Translations under genes and position numbers: made by a program
Notes under the pieces: model-generated
What the model saw: only the letters and a program-made list of their open reading frames with translations
Told to the model about the DNA's origin: nothing
Database searches by the model: none
In this document: one piece after another, positions 55,995 to 64,000 of the stretch
How positions within the stretch are numbered: position 1 is the stretch's first letter
Layout of the letters: each line of letters begins with the position of its first letter
NCBI GenBank assembly: GCA_016722465.1
Contig: JADKJC010000013.1
Span: forward strand, 248,001 to 312,000
DNA: 64,000 nucleotides
Source: Chitinophagaceae bacterium
GTDB taxonomy: Bacteria > Bacteroidota > Bacteroidia > Chitinophagales > Chitinophagaceae
Direction: 5' to 3'

Positions 55995-57629
55995 TTAAAA
56001 AACAGTACCGTTGAATACCACATTATCGACACTGAAACTGCCGGTAACTGCTTCAGCATTCACGCCATAGAAACGGAATGTAACAGGGGTAGTGATGCCG
56101 GTAAAAGGTGCACCACCCAATGTTACAGTACAGCCATCCTGCCCAAGGGTAGTTGGGTCGGTTACCTGGAATTTATTGGTAGCTACTACGGACAATAAAG
56201 GATTGGCCGGGTTGATACTGGCTGCAAGGTTATTGGCATAGCCATCAACACTGCTTCTTACGAAAGACTGCCGGGGACCGGTTCCTGAACGTTGAAACCG
56301 GAAAGTCATGCTAGTTAAATTCAGTACTTTTCCCGGGTTAGGTGTAATGGTAACTTCATAATATTTATCCGTACTGTCAGATGCCGCCGTAAATACATCC
56401 GAACCATTGGTGGCCCCCAACGTCCAGTCTGTATATACAAAACGGAAACCTGTAGTTGGATTAAATGTAGGAGCTCCAACAGCCACTGCAGTGAAGACGC
56501 CAAAGCTAAGCCCTGTAACTACTGGCACAGGAGTGGGATCCGTTAAGCCTGAAGTTGCCGTTACTGCATCAAATGGATAAGTTGCTGAAAAAAATCCGCT
56601 TCCTAACGTTGTAAAACTGATCTCATTGCCATAAGTTGTATTTACAGAATTCGTAGCATAGGCCCTTACATAATAGGGTGTATTTGCAGTTAGGCCGGTA
56701 ATTACGGAAGTAAAGGAACCTACAGCTATGCCTCCATCCGTTAATACAGAATTGCTGAGTGTAGGTGCAGGCGAAGTGCTATAAACAATTCCACGGGCTG
56801 TCAATGGTGTGCCGCCATTGCTGGTTACTGTACCACCGCTGTTTGCAGAAGTAGAACCAATGCCAAAAGCAGCTGTTGTAGTAATGGTTGGAGCACTGAT
56901 AGCGGTAGTGGTAAATGATGAATCGCTGCCATAGGCAGTACCCACAGTATTGGTTGCATAAGCCCTTACATGATAAGTTGTGGATGGGGTAAGATTTGTC
57001 ATTGATGAACTGAATGACCCTGTTCCCCCGGTAGCGTTTGTTACTACATCGTCAAGAATGGTTGGGTTTGCTACTGTACTATAGCAGATGCCCTTTGCAG
57101 TAACTGTGGCACCGCCGTCTGCAGTAACATTGCCCCCAGTGCTGGCAGTAGTGCCTGCTATATTGCTGATAAAGCCGGTAACAACAGTTGGTAATACTGT
57201 GCCGCCGCCACCGCAGGGCCCCCATGTTGGTACACCATTACACATGGTAAGTGTGGCACCGGTAGCACCTGCAGGCAATAGTACCCATTGTGTACCATTC
57301 CAGTATTGCATATCACCGGCAGCGTTACCGCCATTGCTGATACGCAACCAGGCAAGGCCGGTGTAATAATAATAACCGGGTATTACATTGTTGGGAACTG
57401 TTCCTGCGGTAGCAGTGTTGTACACCAGCAAACCTGCGGCAGGTGTTGCAATAGTAGCAATATCATTGATACCTGTGAGTGCAACCCTTGGAGGTAACAA
57501 ACCTTTATTGGCGGCTGTAATATCTAATGCAGCACTTGAGTTTGGCGAATTGGTACCAACTCCAACGTTTTGCGAAAAAGAAAAGCTTACAGTAAGCAGT
57601 AAGATTAAGGAGAGGAATAATTTTTTCAT
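55995..57629 (-). CDS. Large secreted surface protein with repeated FN3-like modules
   Basis: A 544-residue exported protein. Signal peptide (1-19, ending FSQ) and the usual block NVGVGTNSPNSSAALDITAA, NKGLLPPRVALTG, GYYYYTGLAWLRISNGG, as in the small protein at 28535-28870. Then two repeated modules of about 90 residues (ATVTAKGICYSTVANPTI, TTYHVRAYATNTVGTAYGS; TPLTARGIVYSTSPAPTL, TPYYVRAYATNSVNTTYGN), and a C-terminal beta-sandwich (TFRFYGVNAEAVTGSFSVDN). No T9SS sorting domain was recognised. Function is likely surface display or adhesion, unproven. It is a single-gene unit with a clear terminator. Confidence 0.8.
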   Translation of the reverse strand: MKKLFLSLILLLTVSFSFSQNVGVGTNSPNSSAALDITAANKGLLPPRVALTGINDIATIATPAAGLLVYNTATAGTVPNNVIPGYYYYTGLAWLRISNGGNAAGDMQYWNGTQWVLLPAGATGATLTMCNGVPTWGPCGGGGTVLPTVVTGFISNIAGTTASTGGNVTADGGATVTAKGICYSTVANPTILDDVVTNATGGTGSFSSSMTNLTPSTTYHVRAYATNTVGTAYGSDSSFTTTAISAPTITTTAAFGIGSTSANSGGTVTSNGGTPLTARGIVYSTSPAPTLSNSVLTDGGIAVGSFTSVITGLTANTPYYVRAYATNSVNTTYGNEISFTTLGSGFFSATYPFDAVTATSGLTDPTPVPVVTGLSFGVFTAVAVGAPTFNPTTGFRFVYTDWTLGATNGSDVFTAASDSTDKYYEVTITPNPGKVLNLTSMTFRFQRSGTGPRQSFVRSSVDGYANNLAASINPANPLLSVVATNKFQVTDPTTLGQDGCTVTLGGAPFTGITTPVTFRFYGVNAEAVTGSFSVDNVVFNGTVF

Positions 57630-57774
57630 GATGAAAAGCTTTGGTAATTTTTGAATCGGCTAAATTAATTATTTATTACTTAGATTTTTTATTCGCTGTT
57701 ATTTTTTGTGTATGAGTTTTATCATGACAACTGAAAGTGTTTTTTCAATCATTTTATTGGAAACAGGTGTTGCT

Positions 57775-60700
57775 CTATTGAATCATCATCAGCCCGGGTA
57801 TCACAAGATTTTTTCCTGTAATTATGGTGATACTCCCTGCCGTTGAAATGTGCTGGATAATATCCAGGATGCATTGTCCACCAATAGCATGGTCAATAAT
57901 GACCCTGCCGCCTAAGGGTAATAAAGCCGGCGGCTTAATACCATTTTTCCAATTGCCTGCATTGCTCCAGTTGCCATTGCCGGTAAAAGTATAAATATTG
58001 AAGCTGTTGAGGTAATAGGTTGAAAATGATTTTAGCCCTGAAAAATCAATAAACCGGTCTCCATTGTATGCGCCTGTTCCAACCTGTCCATAGGTAGTAT
58101 CTGTTGAAATAGTACCGGCAATTGCACCGCCGCAGGTATCTTTTTTTACCTTGGTCATTAGCAGGTCAGATGGAGCATTCACACCCGATCCCGGCTCTGC
58201 AATCATTCTGTTGAGTTCTGCAGTTTTATAAAAAAACCGCAGCCTGTATGTTCCGGCTGGTTGCTTTTGTGGCGTGAGTGTTATACTTCTGTCCAGGTAA
58301 AAAGTTCCATTGGTTTGCCTGATGCTATCTGCATTAATATAAATACTGGCTTTTACTGCACCCAGGTTGTTTCCATCAGGATAAATAAAGGCAACATAAT
58401 TATTATTGGAATCCAGCACCGGGATGGCTGTTCCGTTATTATTATTGGATGCTGCATCAATGGTGGTGGAAGAAACCCGTTCACAACTATTGATGGTGCC
58501 TGCAGCAACTGAACGTAGTGCAGCAGTACTGCCTGTTATATTTACTGAATAGTCTTCTGTTTCTCCATAGTTATAGTGATTACAGGGATTGGTTGGGGTA
58601 GCTGGTGTGGCTGCATAGTAAGTTACCCTCACCCTCATTTTGTGAATACCCGTTGCTGCATTGGCTGGTATATAAACAGCATACAATGTTTTTGTGAGGC
58701 CAATCAATAAATTATTCAATACCCTTTCCACATCTTCAAAAAATCCATTGTTGTTATAATCTATCCAGATGCTGGCATAATCCAATGGATAACCTGTTCT
58801 TATAAACCCACTGTAGGCATTGCCTGCTGCCAGTACGGGGGGAGAAAATGTACTGCTGTAATCAGTGTACCCGGCAGCAGTGCAACTATCTGCACTATTG
58901 TTGATGATACTAGTACCAGGTTCGCCCTTCAATGAAAAGAAAGTAATACTATCTGCATCGGTACAGCCATAGGTAGTTAAGGGCAAACAGTTGGCAGGTG
59001 TGGGGATCATGGTAAAAGAAGTAGTATTGACTGAGCAGCCTGCAGCATTACCGCCATCATTTTTTGGTACTACATACCAATAGTAGGTAGAATCATAGTT
59101 CAGTCCGTTCCTTACATAGAATGTATCAACTATGCCCACCACCTGGGTTAACGTCGAATTGGCGGAGCGGATAAATAGATCGTAACTGGTTGCCCCGTTA
59201 GCCTTGCTCCATTTTAATTGTACGCCGGTAGGCTGATTGACGATGCCTGTTGCAGCATTTGCCGGATATATATTCGTTGTGCAGGATGGGGGTGGTGGCG
59301 GTGGTACCAGGTTTAAACAATAGGCACCATAACTTCCTTCAAATCCATCTGCCATGATATAATAAGTGATACCTGCAGTTAAAACCGGCGAAGTCAATGT
59401 ATCTGATGTACCAGATCCACTTGCTCCAAAAACAATACAGTTAACCCCGGGTACTTCAGTTAAAACCAGGGAGGATGGACAATTGCCGGTAGCTGTGTAC
59501 CAACCGATCCAGCCTGCAAGCCCATTGGTGATAAGTGCAGGTATTGTAATTCGTAATGAAACTTTGCCTGTAACCGCAGGAGTATATTTATACCACACCG
59601 TATTATTCGGAGTACTACAGGCAAAAGGAGGGTCTGCAACAGCTGTTGCCAACGTTGTATTACCGCATTGCTCCGGCCCTCCAAGTACAAGCGTTGTTGC
59701 ACTGCAAACTGAATCATTAAGGACAGTTGCAAAAGGGTAGCTACGCCACAAAGAAGCATTATTGCCACACTTTGTTCTTGCATGCAAATAGTATTGAGTA
59801 TAGGAGGCCAGGCCACTAAAAGTTATGGAGGTATCTGTAATAATAGTACCAGCCGTAAGGGGTATGGTATGGGAGGTACTGATTATATATTCATACCCGG
59901 TTGGCGTACCCGTTACTGGTGTTGACCAGGTTGCAGTGCCTGAAGTGTCGGATGTAAGTTTTATTACCGTATTTAATGCCGGCCCACAATCTGAAGCAAA
60001 GTCAACCTTAATATCATCCACATTTAGCATTAACTGGTCGGCCAGTGAATAAGCATGAAACCCGATATAAATATTGCCGGTAGTGGAAGCCGTAAAATCA
60101 GTTTCGCTCAGTAAATAATTTGTATTGATGATGTTACTGTTATTGAATAGCAGGTTTGTCATTCCTGATGCAGTATTGGCGTTACCATATTTTACTTCAA
60201 GCCTTTCCGGGTAAACGGATACAGCTGCTTTGTAGTAAAAACTTAACCGGTATTTTGTGCCTGCTGTAACGCTCAATGGCGGTGTATAAAACCAATCATC
60301 AGCGGGCAGGGTAGCGTCATATAGATATGACATACTATTGGGTGCTGTAAAAGGGTCACTATGATCTACTACCCATGTGGCAGCTCCATTCAAATCCTGC
60401 ACAGTCATGCAAGGTGGTAAAGAGGGAAAGTTAACTACTGAATCAAAATTTTCTGTATATGGTATGCTATACGCCCCACAGGGAACAGTAAATGGCAAGG
60501 TTGCCCATTGGCTGAATATGCCAGCCGAACAACTGGTTTTTACATGCAAATAATATTGTGGCCCTGGGGCAAAACCGGAAATGGGTGCAGATGTATTACC
60601 AGTACTGGTACCTGTTAGTGGTGCCGCTGCACTGCTGGTAACAGCATATTGATAACCAGCAATACTGCCAACACCGGAAGCAGACCAGGAAGCTGTACCT

Positions 60701-62988
60701 GTATTGGCGGATAAAAAATTTACTGCAAGATTGGTGGGGCTGCCACAGATTGGAGTTACGTTAATGCTGATATCATCTACATTCAGGTCATACCTGTCTG
60801 CAATCGAAAATGCATGAAAACCAACGTAAAAGCTGTCTGTAGTTGCAGGAGTAAAATCTGTAGCAGAAAGCTGGTAAGTAGTATTGGTGATATTACTGTT
60901 GGAAAACAACAAAGTTGTCATGGCTGTTGCATTGTTTCTATTGCCATACTTTACTTCCAGTTTTTCCGGGAAGGTTGCGTTTCTGGCTTTGTAATAAAAA
61001 CTGATGCGGTAACTGCTACCTCCATTCAGTTTAACTGGAGCGGTATAAAACCAGTCATTTGCCGGCAATGCTGCATCAAAATTATACCGCATGCTGTTGG
61101 GTGCCGACCGGGAGCCGGTGGTGCTGGTATTCCAGGTTGTTCCTGCATTCCGATCCTGCTTCTCTATACAATCGGGCAGGGACGGTGCTGTAACTCCATC
61201 AAAGTTTTCCATATATGGAACTGACCTTGCCAAACAAGGTGTTTTAAATGGGATAGTGACCCAATTACTAAAAATTCCATACTGGCATTCCGATTTTACA
61301 TGTAAATAATATTGTACGCCGGGAACCAGTCCATTAAAGCTTTCAGAAGTGTTGGTGGTAAACCATCCATTTAATGGCGGCGTAGCGCTGGTTGTGTACA
61401 TATAACCATATCCAACCGGTGTGCCTTGTGCAGGGGCTGTCCACGAAAAAGTTGCAGCAGTAAGCGTTGTAAAATCCACTGACAGATTAGTAGGCTCTCC
61501 ACAAACCGGTGTTGGTTCAATTGTAATATCATCCAGGCTGAGATCTATCAGCGTATTTTGTGATAACCCCCTGAAGCCGATTTTGTATGTGCCTGTTATG
61601 GTTGGTGTAAAATGGGCAACTGACAGTTGATAGTTGGTATTGGTAATAAAATATTCTCCACCAAATACCAGGTTATTGTTTAAATTATTAACATCCTGTA
61701 ATAATAAATTCAGGTATCCCTGGTTGGCATTCCCCGACTTATAATAGAAGGATACCCGGTAGTTAACGCCTCCTGTTAATGCCATTGGGCCAGTATAAAA
61801 CCAATCGCTTTCAATCTGTGTGGCATCGCTTACAATTTGTATACAGTTTGGAGAAGATCTTGGATTGGTTGTACTCATTAACCAGGCTCCATTCCCCTGC
61901 TCACTCTGGGTGGAAGTACAAACGGGAAATGCAGGAGTAACAGCTGCATCAAAATTCTGCGTATATGGAACTGTGGTAATCGAACAGTTTGTAGAAACCG
62001 GCGGATCGCCGGCGAGCCACACACTAAAATCTCCTCCGGCACACTGGGTTCTTACAAAATAGTAATAGCCTGTTCCCTGGGTTAAGCCAGTAAAAGTGAA
62101 AGAAGTGTCTGTAGAAAATGTACCTGAAGCTGGTGGGGTACTTGTAGTAGAATAAGCATATTGATAGCCTGCAGCTCCGCTCACAGACCGGCACTTCACT
62201 GTCAAAGTTGAAGTGGTTGTAGCTGTGGCAATCAGGTAGTCAGGAGGTGGACAGGTTGACACAGGCGGGGGTGGAGTAAAAGTATACTGTAAGCCCCGGA
62301 CAAATGTAATATTCGAAATATTATTATTAGCAATCGTTGAAGAAACTGAAGTGCTGTTACCAGAGCCTGTATAGGGCGAAACACTTAAAAAAGAAGTATT
62401 GTCATTCAATCCTATCGAACCACTCAATGTGCCGGCAGCGTTAAAGTTGCCATTGGCATAAATTAGCCGGATACTATTATTTACTTCAAATATTTTTATC
62501 TGGAAAGAAGCAAGATTTACTCCGGAAGCAATGCCATCTCCACCAATATTAACATCATTCCAGTCTACAGTGAGTTCCTTAAAACTACCTGAGAGTGTTG
62601 TTGCATAACTGATGGTACCGGTATACCTGTTGTTATCATCCCAAAAAGCAGCTATCACCGGGCTAAAAGTGTTACTGTTGGAAATATTGTTGATATAATC
62701 ATTTACGCCAATAGTGGAACTGGCATTTCCCAACTTGATAAAGCCATTGGTGCTGATGCAAAAATGAGTATAAACCGTGCCGCCAAAAGTAAAATTAAAA
62801 CCAATGGGTATCCCGTTTTGTGTTCCGTCATCACCGGTAGCGGTAGAGTTGGTTCCTCCCAGTTGAGTATAATTACTGTTAGCAGTGGTAAACTGGTAGG
62901 AACTTACAGGGTTTAGCTGTGCTGATACATGATCAACAATACAGCATAAAATAAAAATCGTCAATAAAACGTATTGAATTCTTTTCAT
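57775..62988 (-). CDS. Giant secreted protein with choice-of-anchor J, FN3 and GEVED modules
   Basis: About 1,737 residues from the Met at 62988, chosen because it gives the signal peptide MKRIQYVLLTIFILCCIVDH (ending VSAQ). In order: an N-terminal beta-sandwich (about 25-245, TNSNYTQLGG-like strands and NGFIKLG), then three repeats of an FN3 module plus a choice-of-anchor J-type domain (marked by VPYTQNFD, VPYMENFD and IPYTENFD), a PPC-like domain (WYKYTPAVTGKVSLRI), another FN3, a GEVED domain (IWIDYNNNGFFED ... NYGETEDYSV), a further beta domain, and the shared C-terminal module (57775-57993, TGNGNWSNAGNWKNGIKPP ... MMIQ). It lacks a standard T9SS CTD. Probably a surface adhesin or binding protein. 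Confidence 0.85.
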   Translation of the reverse strand: MKRIQYVLLTIFILCCIVDHVSAQLNPVSSYQFTTANSNYTQLGGTNSTATGDDGTQNGIPIGFNFTFGGTVYTHFCISTNGFIKLGNASSTIGVNDYINNISNSNTFSPVIAAFWDDNNRYTGTISYATTLSGSFKELTVDWNDVNIGGDGIASGVNLASFQIKIFEVNNSIRLIYANGNFNAAGTLSGSIGLNDNTSFLSVSPYTGSGNSTSVSSTIANNNISNITFVRGLQYTFTPPPPVSTCPPPDYLIATATTTSTLTVKCRSVSGAAGYQYAYSTTSTPPASGTFSTDTSFTFTGLTQGTGYYYFVRTQCAGGDFSVWLAGDPPVSTNCSITTVPYTQNFDAAVTPAFPVCTSTQSEQGNGAWLMSTTNPRSSPNCIQIVSDATQIESDWFYTGPMALTGGVNYRVSFYYKSGNANQGYLNLLLQDVNNLNNNLVFGGEYFITNTNYQLSVAHFTPTITGTYKIGFRGLSQNTLIDLSLDDITIEPTPVCGEPTNLSVDFTTLTAATFSWTAPAQGTPVGYGYMYTTSATPPLNGWFTTNTSESFNGLVPGVQYYLHVKSECQYGIFSNWVTIPFKTPCLARSVPYMENFDGVTAPSLPDCIEKQDRNAGTTWNTSTTGSRSAPNSMRYNFDAALPANDWFYTAPVKLNGGSSYRISFYYKARNATFPEKLEVKYGNRNNATAMTTLLFSNSNITNTTYQLSATDFTPATTDSFYVGFHAFSIADRYDLNVDDISINVTPICGSPTNLAVNFLSANTGTASWSASGVGSIAGYQYAVTSSAAAPLTGTSTGNTSAPISGFAPGPQYYLHVKTSCSAGIFSQWATLPFTVPCGAYSIPYTENFDSVVNFPSLPPCMTVQDLNGAATWVVDHSDPFTAPNSMSYLYDATLPADDWFYTPPLSVTAGTKYRLSFYYKAAVSVYPERLEVKYGNANTASGMTNLLFNNSNIINTNYLLSETDFTASTTGNIYIGFHAYSLADQLMLNVDDIKVDFASDCGPALNTVIKLTSDTSGTATWSTPVTGTPTGYEYIISTSHTIPLTAGTIITDTSITFSGLASYTQYYLHARTKCGNNASLWRSYPFATVLNDSVCSATTLVLGGPEQCGNTTLATAVADPPFACSTPNNTVWYKYTPAVTGKVSLRITIPALITNGLAGWIGWYTATGNCPSSLVLTEVPGVNCIVFGASGSGTSDTLTSPVLTAGITYYIMADGFEGSYGAYCLNLVPPPPPPSCTTNIYPANAATGIVNQPTGVQLKWSKANGATSYDLFIRSANSTLTQVVGIVDTFYVRNGLNYDSTYYWYVVPKNDGGNAAGCSVNTTSFTMIPTPANCLPLTTYGCTDADSITFFSLKGEPGTSIINNSADSCTAAGYTDYSSTFSPPVLAAGNAYSGFIRTGYPLDYASIWIDYNNNGFFEDVERVLNNLLIGLTKTLYAVYIPANAATGIHKMRVRVTYYAATPATPTNPCNHYNYGETEDYSVNITGSTAALRSVAAGTINSCERVSSTTIDAASNNNNGTAIPVLDSNNNYVAFIYPDGNNLGAVKASIYINADSIRQTNGTFYLDRSITLTPQKQPAGTYRLRFFYKTAELNRMIAEPGSGVNAPSDLLMTKVKKDTCGGAIAGTISTDTTYGQVGTGAYNGDRFIDFSGLKSFSTYYLNSFNIYTFTGNGNWSNAGNWKNGIKPPALLPLGGRVIIDHAIGGQCILDIIQHISTAGSITIITGKNLVIPGLMMIQ

Positions 62989-63424
62989 GAATAATAATTT
63001 GTGTTGCAACCTTCTTTTAATTTGGTCAGTTCAATATTTGAAACCGGCCAAGAAAAGCTGAGAGAAGCATAGTCCATTGCTTACTCCAGGTGTTAAGTTA
63101 ATCAGGGGGGATAGATTTATTTACCAGCGCATTGAGCCCATTTGTAATTGACAAAGGATATAAATCGCATAACTGCAAATATGGTTATTGTTTTTTATAC
63201 AGGCAATCCATTCGGTAGATGAGCTATTTTGTTTGTTATATGATCAGCATTATTTTATAATTGCTGAAGAGCAGCAACACTAAGGACTTCAAAAACTACC
63301 TTGCTCATTCATTTCTCTTTGATTTTTGAAGTCATTAATACAACTTCTGTTAAACCTTCCCTCAATTCTGATTAATATTTTATCTTTCGGGCCTGAATAC
63401 ATGATTTTTAACCACAGGAAGTAA
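62989..63424. other. Divergent intergenic region with an inverted repeat
   Basis: No gene seen. GACTTCAAAAA (63285-63295) and TTTTTGAAGTC (63323-63333) form a perfect 11-bp inverted repeat with a 27-base loop. TATCTTTCG at 63381-63389 could be the -7 element of the next gene. Confidence 0.45.
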
Positions 63425-64000
63425 ATGATCAGGAAAAAGATAATATTATTTTTTTGCTTAGCGGTCACCGCTGTTAAGTCAACAGCCCAGTACGATCCGT
63501 GGCCGGGCAAATGGCAGATGGAATATGCAGCCGGATCCGGCAAGCCGACGGTATTCATGGAAATGCAGATTGCCATTGCCGAAAAAAATATTCTTTACCC
63601 GGCACATATCTCTTTACAATGCGATAGTTTTTATGCCGGCTACGAATTATTACTGGTAAAAAAAAGCGCCCGTGAATTAGGGATCAGTAAAAATAAATAC
63701 CCGGTTTCTGAAAAGCCTTTCAGCCTTGCTGACGCCACCTTCTTTCTAAATGGGATTTTTGATTACAGCCGGGATTTTAAGGGCAACCCCATTTTTACCA
63801 TTAACAGGATACAAAGCAAACATAACCACAGGTTAAGGCCGGATACCATGAAGACCAACAGGTCAACTGCGGAGCAGTTACTGTTATTTTTAAAAGATGC
63901 CGATATTAAATTAACCAAGATCAACAGCATTCCCTGGAATGGCTTTTACAGCGAACGCATATTAAGCCCTTCACAATCGCCGGCCTATTTTGGATTGCTT
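63425..64000 (+). CDS. Secreted protein of unknown function (partial, 5' part)
   Basis: From the ATG at 63425 the frame is open to the end of the window (192 codons). Signal peptide MIRKKIILFFCLAVTAVKST (ending AQ), then YDPWPGKWQMEYAAGSG, YPAHISLQCDSFYAGYELLL, KYPVSEKPFSLADATFFLNG and TAEQLLLFLKDADIKLTKIN. It has the beta-rich character of an exported or surface protein. No family is recognised from the visible part. It is divergent from the giant gene at 57775-62988. Confidence 0.75.
   Translation, partial: MIRKKIILFFCLAVTAVKSTAQYDPWPGKWQMEYAAGSGKPTVFMEMQIAIAEKNILYPAHISLQCDSFYAGYELLLVKKSARELGISKNKYPVSEKPFSLADATFFLNGIFDYSRDFKGNPIFTINRIQSKHNHRLRPDTMKTNRSTAEQLLLFLKDADIKLTKINSIPWNGFYSERILSPSQSPAYFGLL

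Noticed and set aside
63289..63576. 95-codon open frame on the minus strand
   Set aside because: It overlaps the start of the exported protein at 63425, which has a signal peptide and an open frame to the window end.
1..64000. tRNA, rRNA or other known structured RNA genes
   Set aside because: No cloverleaf, rRNA segment or recognisable riboswitch was seen by reading the gaps; a covariance-model search would be needed to exclude small RNAs.

Overview
The window comes from a Bacteroidota genome, most likely a Chitinophagaceae-like soil or water organism. The evidence is the type IX secretion (T9SS) sorting domains, GLPGLI and outer-membrane beta-barrel proteins, promoters with the -7 element TAnnTTTG, many signal peptides ending in AQ, LytTR regulators and a membrane-bound urate hydroxylase. 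No rRNA, tRNA or CRISPR array was seen.

Layout. 1-2.6 kb: the end of a surface protein, a UbiA-like membrane protein, an M42 aminopeptidase and a small membrane protein. 2.6-11.8 kb: a T9SS type B surface protein, then an OmpR-type response regulator and histidine kinase diverging from a GLPGLI protein, with a large TonB-type outer-membrane protein nearby. The GLPGLI and outer-membrane protein promoters carry the same operator at the same spacing, so they look like one regulon. 11.8-13.1 kb: a secreted propeller protein. 13.2-19.8 kb: a urate degradation block (puuD diverging from allB, alc, uraD, uraH and an aldolase-like gene). 19.9-20.7 kb: a RAYT transposase with its REP hairpins. 20.9-33.2 kb: secreted and surface proteins of mostly unknown function, an ankyrin protein, a transglutaminase-like protein, a PorP/SprF remnant and a WalJ-type hydrolase. 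33.7-39.0 kb: a giant beta-helix/cohesin/dockerin T9SS protein and a small cohesin protein. 40.4-49.4 kb: a tandemly duplicated cassette, each half holding a ~1,350-residue FG-GAP double-propeller protein followed by a LytTR-only regulator. 49.6-55.7 kb: two LytTR response regulators, two TPR histidine kinases and an unknown gene, with LytTR-like direct repeats of 21 bp period upstream of two units. 56-63 kb: two large surface proteins. The window ends inside another secreted protein.

Two themes tie the region together. First, four otherwise unrelated secreted proteins end in the same ~72-residue C-terminal module, and the two FG-GAP proteins end in a related one; this may be an undescribed sorting or anchoring domain. 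Second, many genes are split by single-base frame changes, mostly missing bases in homopolymers. That suggests an indel-prone assembly rather than widespread gene decay, so I annotate those genes over their full reconstructed span and give the frame breaks.
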